NCBI GenBank assembly: GCA_036250195.1
Contig: JAVHZZ010000002.1
Span: 365,884,124-365,948,123, forward strand
Direction of reading: 5' to 3'
Length of the DNA: 64,000 nucleotides
From: Mixophyes australis
Lineage: Eukaryota; Chordata; Amphibia; Anura; Limnodynastidae
The stretch's first letter is position 1; every line of letters starts with the position of its first letter. The position numbers and the translations under genes are program-made. The notes beneath the pieces were generated by a model that had not been told where the DNA came from, made no database searches, and saw only the letters and a program-made list of their open reading frames with translations. Shown piece by piece: positions 57,283-64,000 of this stretch.

Positions 57283-57514
57283 AGACCTCTCAGACTTTCC
57301 TAAAACATCCGCTCCGGCTGACATACAGGGGGGTCTCTCCATGCCCTGCTTGTGCGGACCCTCCTCTCTGCTACCCCTGCAGCCCTGTCCTACCGGCACA
57401 CACTGACCTCTCCTTCCTTCTTCTCATCTTCCAACTGCTCTCTCTAGCCGCTCTAACTGCCAGGAGGAGAGGTATCTAAAGCACATGTGCGGCCTACTCG
57501 GGTCGCAAGTGATA

Positions 57515-57562
<48 letters not shown>

Positions 57563-58413
57563 GCAGATTAAGTACCATGTATTTAAATAATTAATGGTGC
57601 AAGCTTATCGGTATAGAAATCTTGCAGAGCTTCACACAACAAATTGAAACAACACAGTCTGATTAGCTATATGTAATTGTGCGCAAGCACATGTTTAACA
57701 GAAATAAGCAAAGACTAAAAGCAGCTGTTCATGTGTATTACTTTAAAAAATTGTTAAAGGGGTAAAATGGAATTTGCTTATCTGAAAAGTCCAATTTATT
57801 GGGGTTTGAAGAACTAGATGTCCATCTTAACTCTGTTTTTGCCTTAAAGCGTGGAACCAGAAGTGATGTTAGTGTAAAGGATAAAGATTCTGCCCAAAAC
57901 TGGAAGTTCCAAAGAGAAATAAAACACAACGGGGTGGGGGGAGGGGTCACCCTACTCGTTTTGTTCTTAAACTTCATCAGGAGTGTGATCTTTCATGCTG
58001 ACAAATGTACTTAAATAATGCTTAAGTGGGTGCAACATTCCACCTACCAATATTCACAAGTGTGCTATTGATGCTAGAGTTATTGAGGCTTGAGAGGAAA
58101 ATTCCACCCAAAGTCAGAATGGGTAGTAACTTATTTAAAAGAATTGGTGTCTTAAGTGGAAACTGTTTTGTTAAAACAATATTGTAAGGGGATTTAAACT
58201 ATGAACAATAAAAGGGAAAAACGAAAATAATAATGGAAAAACATGAGTATACCTGTGTGGTAGAGGAATCTTATATATATTGCCTCTCTATTAACTGTAG
58301 GACAATTAATCGCAATTGCTATATTGGGTCTCAGTCGTTGATTGTGCACTTTGTCTAACTTTTGCTCCAAGTCTGAATAGAGCACCCCTTATTTGAGATT
58401 GACTTTATCGTTA
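57283..58413. other. No gene recognised; (AT)n at about 57511-57559
   Basis: A microsatellite and AT-rich DNA. The stretch 57830-57960 has open frames on both strands without domain support. Confidence 0.5.
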
Positions 58414-58555
58414 TCATCATCAACAACATTTATTTATATAGCACCAGCAAATTCCGTAGCACTTTACAACTGAGAACAAACAGTAATAAAACAATACTAG
58501 GTAGTACATACAGACAGAGGTAAGAAGGCCCTGCTCGCACATTTACAATCTTCTT
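58414..58555 (-). mobile_element. L2-like LINE 3' tail
   Basis: Same text as 22078-22205: trinucleotide (ATC) start, atttatttatatagcaccag, caaattccgtagcactttac, cagtaataaaacaatact. In the reverse sense it is a LINE 3' end. Confidence 0.6.
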
Positions 58556-59799
58556 TTTCCGTTTGGAGCTGCACCCCAACATAATGATTCCAATTGTTGC
58601 TGCATCCCCGCATAATGTTTTGACAAGTGCTGACCTAAAATTACAATTGTTTATATGAACACCAAAGTTTATTCAATATTGTTCATACTGGATGTCCAGG
58701 ATACATGTACACATTGTTTATTTCATGATATTTACTATTGTTGATATTGTGATAGCTATAACTGTTTTATTTTTGCTGTATAAAATTCTTTTTTTCTTTA
58801 TATTCACTAATCATGATGGCAATATTTTTATTTCTAATATTTTTCTATGTATTTCATATTTCCATTTTTGCTATGAAAGAATCTACTCATACCATACTTT
58901 GATTACCATTGAGGAGCATTTTACCTGAGATCTTCATATTTTTTTTTTTTTTTTTTTTTTATACATATTTATTTATACCTAGTTCTCTATGGTTGCATCT
59001 CTATTTTTAAAACAGAGTACAGCTTGAAGTAACTAGATTATCATTAACAATGTATTTGGTGAGTGAAGAGGATTCAATGTCTTTATGACTATACCTTTTT
59101 TGCAGCCCTTATTTTCTTTTCCTGACATTCATTAAATACTTACGGTAGCGAACAATATAGCACACACACACACACACAAACTCTCAAAACACATACATAC
59201 TTGTTTTTTTTACATCTCGAGGACCCATGTTTGGGACATGGCATATAGGGACACCCCTTTCCTAATGCCCTGTTGACAGAACAATCATAGGGGTATGTGT
59301 AGGAGCGGTTTGTCACTAGAGTTAACACATGTGATTTACACTTTGACTTTGCATAAAGTACTGACACGGACTGCAAAATGGGGAAAGTTTCATGTATTTT
59401 GACTGTCTGAGGACATCCACATTCCTGCATACATAAATTAATAAAAAAGGACAATGGTGGACAAGTTTTAAGTATTTTGGCCGTCTGAGGACATCCACAT
59501 GCCCGCTTCCACTGACACCTAACCATGGAGGTTACAGCCCTGTTCAACCACTGCGCATCATTTCAACAGGTTTGATCCCTCTTTAATGCTGTTATGCGGT
59601 TCTTTATGTAGAATTTCATCCCCGACCAGTTCCGATCTTTAAGTAGGGATGGTTCAGCCATGAGGCACGCAACACAACCACACTTTCCGGGCACCTGGCA
59701 TGTCTTTATAAACATCATTAAGTATTTTTCCACAGCCTTGACCTCCTCTCTGTCTCAGGGTTTCCTCCGCACTTCTGTGCAACCTGAAAGGAAGTAGAG
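58556..59799. other. No gene recognised; poly-T near 58940-58960 and (CA)n at 59159-59178
   Basis: Two short related blocks (gtcaaaatacatgaaac and gccaaaatacttaaaac in complement) occur at about 59385-59420 and 59465-59500, each next to ctgaggacatccacat, so a local duplication is present. It may be part of the repeat-rich region that follows. Confidence 0.4.
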
Positions 59800-59949
59800 T
59801 GGTCCATTATGGGTCTACAAAATACAGAGAAGGCAAAGTTATTTTGCCTAGTGAAATTGTGTGCTACACCTACCTGTGGAAGCCATGGCTGCACACTGGT
59901 CCTGTGTTTTCAGGTCCATACCCCGCCTCTCTTCTGATATGGAAGTGTC

Positions 59950-60555
59950 GACCAAACGCTGCAATCCATCCTAAATGCTGCTGCAAGACTTATCTTCCTC
60001 TATCACCGCTCCACATCTGCTGCACTGCTTTGCAAATTCCTACACTGGCTCCCTGTGTCCTCCAGAATCAAATTCAAATTACTCACCCATGCCTACAATG
60101 CCCTCAACAACAACACATCCTACATCAACACATCCAACAACACAGATGCATACATCTCAAATCTCATATCATAATACTCTCCCTCCCGCCCTCTTAGATC
60201 TACCTCTGACCTGTGCCTTGTCTCGTCTCTGATAATCACTTTTCACTATCGCTTACAAGACTTAGAGGTAACCTTATCTTCTATAACACTATTCACACTA
60301 ATGCACCCTCACAACTATCCCAGTCTCCGCTCTGAGCCACACTCGCTCCTCTTGTTTCAGCTGTTCCCTCTTCCCCTTAGATTGTAAGCTCTCTTTGTTT
60401 TCATGTCTCCATTCATTTTGTCTGCCTTGTCTGTTCTTGTTTTAGGTATGTCCTGTTTTTTGTATGTCCTTGTCTTCCCTACTGTACGGCACTGCGGAGC
60501 GCTGTAGCGCCTTACAAATCTACGATTATAATAATAATAATAAAATAATAATAAT
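59950..60555 (+). mobile_element. L2-clade LINE 3' fragment
   Basis: The RT C-terminal tail is readable: LQSILNAAARLIFL, LLCKFLHWLPVSSRIKFKLL, THAYNALNN. The 3' untranslated text ttagattgtaagctctcttt follows, then a conserved end (gcactgcggagcgctgtagc gccttacaaa) with an (ATA)n tail. It is 5'-truncated and splits the duplicated recombinase-like array. Confidence 0.75.
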
Positions 60556-60559
60556 AACG

Positions 60560-61600
60560 CTTGACCACTTGTGACACTGTCATGGGGGATTACTGATCAT
60601 CTGACATGTCGCTCAGTAGCTGGACCAGTTCTGAAAAGAAACAGATATGTAAATGACCGAGATAAAATTCAAAAGCATACAACAGACACCAGATTTCCTA
60701 TTTACCGTCAGGATCAATGTGCATCTCGTCCAAATTTTTGCATTTGAATTCGGCCAGTCTGCCACTCTTGAGAGCCATTAACAGTTTGCTGATATTGGCG
60801 AGTTGTAGGGTACCTTCTGGGTGGCGGTAATATTGCTGGTGCACCCTGATGTCATGCCCAAGGAAGTCTGCCAACTGATCCAGTTCTGCGTCATTTAGGT
60901 TAAGGACCTTCGAGAGAGTGACAACATGCATTCAAAGCTTCGTGGAAGACAGTGTGTGGGAATATTTCGCTCCCCACTTTCAGGCAAACAGTCGTATGCA
61001 ATCTGAGACTGAAGTGTGACAAGGCAGCTGGTCTGGCAAACATGTCGACATTTTCGATATCCACTCCACAATCTTCACGCTTCTCTGCGAGAAGTTCCAT
61101 TGCAGCTTGCATGGCTGGTGTCAGCAAAATGGGGACTTTTCTCCCTCATTTTCCTCAGATTTCAATGCAAGTGAAGTGCCGGCAGAGCTTCCTCTCAACC
61201 TTAGTAAGAACTAGGGCCACATCTTTGTGAAGAACCACTTTTGAGGAGAAGGTAGTCAGCACCATTTTGGCAACTTCCCCTTCCCTTCTTCAATTGAACA
61301 AGATCACCTATGCGAGGGTGACTTTTGCAAGCAGTACTTTGCAAATTCCTTGCAAATGGTTAGAAGTAGGGTCGGTGGATAGTCCACTTCGGTATTATTG
61401 CTGCTTCTCATCGAGGTACAAGTGCATCTTTTTCACATCTTACATGAAAGGTAAGAGCTGAGGCATGTACCACTTGGACTCCTTAAGAGTTTTCAAGGCA
61501 GCCAATGAGATCAACTCTATCCATCTCGCCTTGTATATATCCCTCTAAAGTTTCTTGTGTTTTCAACCGCAGCAGTGCGCCCTCCATGATGGCTTAGAGA
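60560..61600 (-). pseudogene. Recombinase-like domain, duplicated copy 1
   Basis: Reads LTPAMQAAMELLAEKREDC, FARPAALSHF, then after a frame change STKL, a stop, MHVVTLSKVLNLNDAELDQL, ADFLGHDIRVHQQYYRHPEG and RLAEFKCKNLDEMHIDPDG, where a splice donor (gtaaat) follows. After ttcttttcag a last short exon reads ELVQLLSDMSDDQ and a stop (about 60633-60592). GHDIRVH with a following YY is the best match to a recombinase HxxR...Y box. The position where I expect a catalytic arginine (before the HVVTLS helix) is a TGA. Confidence 0.55.
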
Positions 61601-61869
61601 AAGCAGTATGCTTTCCGTATGAAAACTGTATGCTACACCAACCTTTGGAAACCTTGGCTGGGCTTTGGTCATGTGTTGCCAGATCCATACACTGTCTCCC
61701 TTCTGACAGAACAATGTTGAATGAATGCATGCCCACTTGTTTCTCTAGTTCAGGTAATTGGTCATCATTTGACTAGTCAATCTGCTGTAGCTGGACTGAT
61801 TCTAAACAAGATCAGATATATAAATGACCGAGGAAAAAACCATAGATCAGATGCAAGATTTCCAACCTA

Positions 61870-62660
61870 CCATCTGCATCAATGTCCATCACTTCCAATT
61901 TCTTAAATTCAGCCAGTCTTCCCCTCTCAAGAGCCATTAAAAATTTGTTGCAACTCGAGAGTTGGAGGATACCTTCTGGGATGTGGTAATGTTGCCGGTA
62001 CACTCCGATGTCAAGCCAAAGGAAGTCTGCCAATTGATCCAATTTTGTATTATTTAGGTTAAAAGCTTTTGAAAGAGTGGCAACATACTTTTGAAACTTC
62101 ATATAAGAAAGTGTTCGGAGATTTTTAGATTCACATTCTCGGACAAAGAGGAGTATGCAACCGAACCTTTTAACAGCGCAGCTGGTCTGAAAAATATATA
62201 GACATTTTTGGTAGCCACTCCACATTCTTCCTGCTTCACTGCAAGAAGTTCCATTGCACTTTGCATTGCTGGAGTCAGCAGGATTGGAACTTTTCTCACT
62301 CATATTCCCCATATTTCAATCCATGTGAAGTGGCGGCAAAATTTCTTGTCAAGATAGAGCACCATCTTTGTGGAGTATCTCTTGAAGAGAAGGTAGTTAA
62401 CAGGATCTTGGAAACTTTTCACTTTCCTTTTTTCATTAAATAAGATCACCAGTACCAGGGTGACTTTTGCAAGCAATGCCCAGTTTTTAAGTGAGATACT
62501 AGTGCATCTTTTTTATATCATCCACTTTTTATCCTTCAGACTTTCAAGGCAGCCGATAAGGTCCACTCTTTCCATCTTGCCCATATATCTACTTAAGGAG
62601 GTGTGTATTTTCCCTCACAGCAGTGAAGTTCTCCATCATTGCTCGGCATTCCACATTTTT
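61870..62660 (-). pseudogene. Recombinase-like domain, duplicated copy 2
   Basis: Same exon as copy 1: ILLTPAMQSAMELLAVKQEE, then KFQKYVATLSKAFNLNN, TKLDQLADFLWLDIGVYRQH and GRLAEFKKLEVMDIDADG, with a donor gtaggt. Here GHDIRVH has become WLDIGVY, and the expected arginine before the YVATLS helix is glutamine. It is more diverged in the active-site region than copy 1, although its frame is open for 166 codons. Confidence 0.5.
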
Positions 62661-63566
62661 TTTTGCTAGCCATGTCTGACCTTCAGTGACAGCGAGGGTA
62701 TTTTGAATTCCAATTTCATCGACATAGCCAGCTACCAGCTCCATCACATCTACTACATGCAGAAAGTGTCATGGAATGGTAAAGTCTTCCATCCTCTCCA
62801 AATGGGCAGCTCTTTAGGCATGTAACAGTAGCATTCCCATTTCTTGAAGCTTCTGATGGATGTACTTGTATTTGCTGACATCTGATTCTGACCCAGTTGA
62901 AGAGATGCTGCCCCATCTGCAAGATGCATCTGTAATTCTTGACTGGGAGGAAAAGTTCATCTGCAGTCATGTCGCTCATAAGCTTCCAAAAGCCTCCATT
63001 CCTGTCAGGCTGAGCAAAGGCACACAGATACTGGCCATGTTTGGGTCTGTCGCACTTTTGGTTTAGCTTACATGTCTTCATGTGTCACCACATGTATTTT
63101 CCTGTCATTTGGTAGTTTGAGTGGAACCAGAACATGTCCTGTCCGTATTACCTCAGTTGTGTGGAAATTTGATTCTATTCCAAAAATGTGTAAATTGCAG
63201 GCACCTTTCCTTTGAGTGCTTGGGAAATTGCATGACCCAAGCAACTTCAGACTCATGAGGGTGCACATGCTCGATGTGACGCACAATTTTTGAGAGAGGT
63301 TTGTCACAGTACAGGCAGTGCTGCTTTTTGAAAAGTGTTTGGATGGACACCACATCATCTTCTTGGCCTTCTGTGTTTAAAACACTGCTGCCATCAGGTC
63401 GAGAATTATTGTGTGTGGAACAAGTCTCTGTGTCCCTTCATTTTGTTTCACTACCTCACAATGGCACATAGCCGCTGCCATTGCTGGTTTTTGAACCACT
63501 CTCATTTGAAGGGTCAGGAATTTACTTATCTCCATTACTCTCCAGGCAATAATTGAGGCCACCACT

Positions 63567-63794
63567 AGGCTGTGTCAGGCCCCACCATTCCCACTTTACT
63601 TTCAGCATTAGAGGGCTGTGACAGTATCTATTATTCCTGTTATGTGTAAAAGGGGTTGGAAAAGACGCAATCCCCTTCACTTCCTGCTGATGTTGTTGAG
63701 CTTGTAGATGAGCCTGCTGTATCACCATCTGTCAGTGGTAGAGTGTACAGACTTTCCTCTCCATGGCAGAAAAACAAACACACTTTATCAAATA
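63567..63794. other. Upstream of the recombinase-like gene, no feature assigned
   Basis: Possible further exon sequence on the minus strand, but no motif is recognised. Confidence 0.35.
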
Positions 63795-63840
63795 CAGTGT
63801 AGATAGATAGATAGATAGATAGATAGATATAGATATATAT

Positions 63841-63882
<42 letters not shown>
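63795..63882. repeat. Compound (GATA)n/(AT)n microsatellite
   Basis: Six or seven GATA units followed by AT repeats. Confidence 0.9.
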
Positions 63883-63885
<3 letters not shown>

Positions 63886-63886
<1 letters not shown>

Positions 63887-64000
63887 ACAGTCAAGTCCAT
63901 AAATATCGGGACATTGACACAATTCTCAAATTTTGGGCTCTATTCACCACCACAATGGATTTGAAATGAAACAAACAAGGTGTGCTTTAACTGCAGACTT
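63886..64000 (+). mobile_element. Left end of a DNA transposon, cut by the window edge
   Basis: The sequence tacagtcaagtccataaata, then tcgggacattgacacaattc and caccaccacaatggatttga, is the terminus of a Tc1/mariner-like family I know from fish and amphibian genomes. Only 115 bases are in view. Confidence 0.5.

Larger units (their letters stand above)
59800..63566 (-). pseudogene. Decayed zinc-finger/tyrosine-recombinase-like gene with tandem 3' duplication
   Basis: In minus-strand order: a C2H2-like finger (HCLYCDKPLSKIVRHIEHVH, 63310-63250); a cysteine/histidine stretch with KHGQYLCAF; LFLPVKNY and QMGQHLFN; then SKYKYIHQKLQEMG and ECRAMMENFTAVREN. A C-terminal domain follows, present twice (62312-61878 and 61127-60708). 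I recognise this layout as a multi-copy protein family in fish and amphibian genomes usually left uncharacterised. The C-terminal domain looks like a tyrosine recombinase (inference). Frames are broken throughout. The first half of a further unit remains at 59800-59950. Confidence 0.55.

Noticed and set aside
56748..57479. 243-codon open frame with hydrophobic stretches
   Set aside because: It runs across the solo-LTR candidate boundaries, has no recognised domain and no homologue I can name. Probably chance in a less AT-rich segment.

Overview
The window is vertebrate nuclear DNA with no intact host gene. It is AT-rich, has many (AT)n and (GT)n microsatellites, and is dominated by transposable elements in several generations of nesting. 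The mix (hAT, Tc1/mariner, Harbinger and Helitron-like DNA elements, CR1 and L2 LINEs, and a Tf1/sushi-type Ty3 retrotransposon) fits an amphibian, most probably a frog with a large genome. That assignment is inference from element families, not from a species marker.

Layout. 1-12.5 kb: non-coding DNA with a partial hAT element (3.8 kb), small hAT MITEs (5.2, 8.5, 10.8 kb), a Tc1-like element (6.05-8.2 kb) split by a Helitron-like insertion, a G21 tract and a polypyrimidine repeat. 12.5-17.1 kb: a composite hAT element with transposase fragments in both orientations and, unexpectedly, an intron-less fragment of the SUMO ligase gene NSMCE2. 17.1-19.0 kb: 5' half of a CR1 LINE abutting a hAT copy. 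19.8-22.9 kb: a long TIR element, a palindromic MITE, telomere-like repeats and a second hAT transposase relic. 25.4-26.9 kb: a Tc1-like relic holding a hAT MITE. 27-38 kb: hairpin MITEs, densest at 30.6-31.7 kb. 39.3-48.7 kb: a Harbinger element whose MADF-type gene was split by a young full-length Ty3 element with LTRs and a perfect 5-bp target duplication. 49-57.3 kb: two solo-LTR candidates, further MITEs and microsatellites. 59.8-63.6 kb, minus strand: a decayed multi-exon gene of a zinc-finger plus tyrosine-recombinase-like family, with its 3' part duplicated in tandem and an L2 fragment inserted. The window ends inside another DNA transposon.

The Ty3 element is the best-preserved system. 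Gag, protease, RT, RNase H, integrase and chromodomain are all legible, broken once by a small frame lesion at the start of RT. No tRNA-type primer site follows its 5' LTR. Instead, ten bases just inside the LTR are a perfect complement of the predicted first ten bases of its own transcript, the layout of Tf1-type self-priming. Four tandem stem-loops in its leader keep their pairing between the two LTRs.
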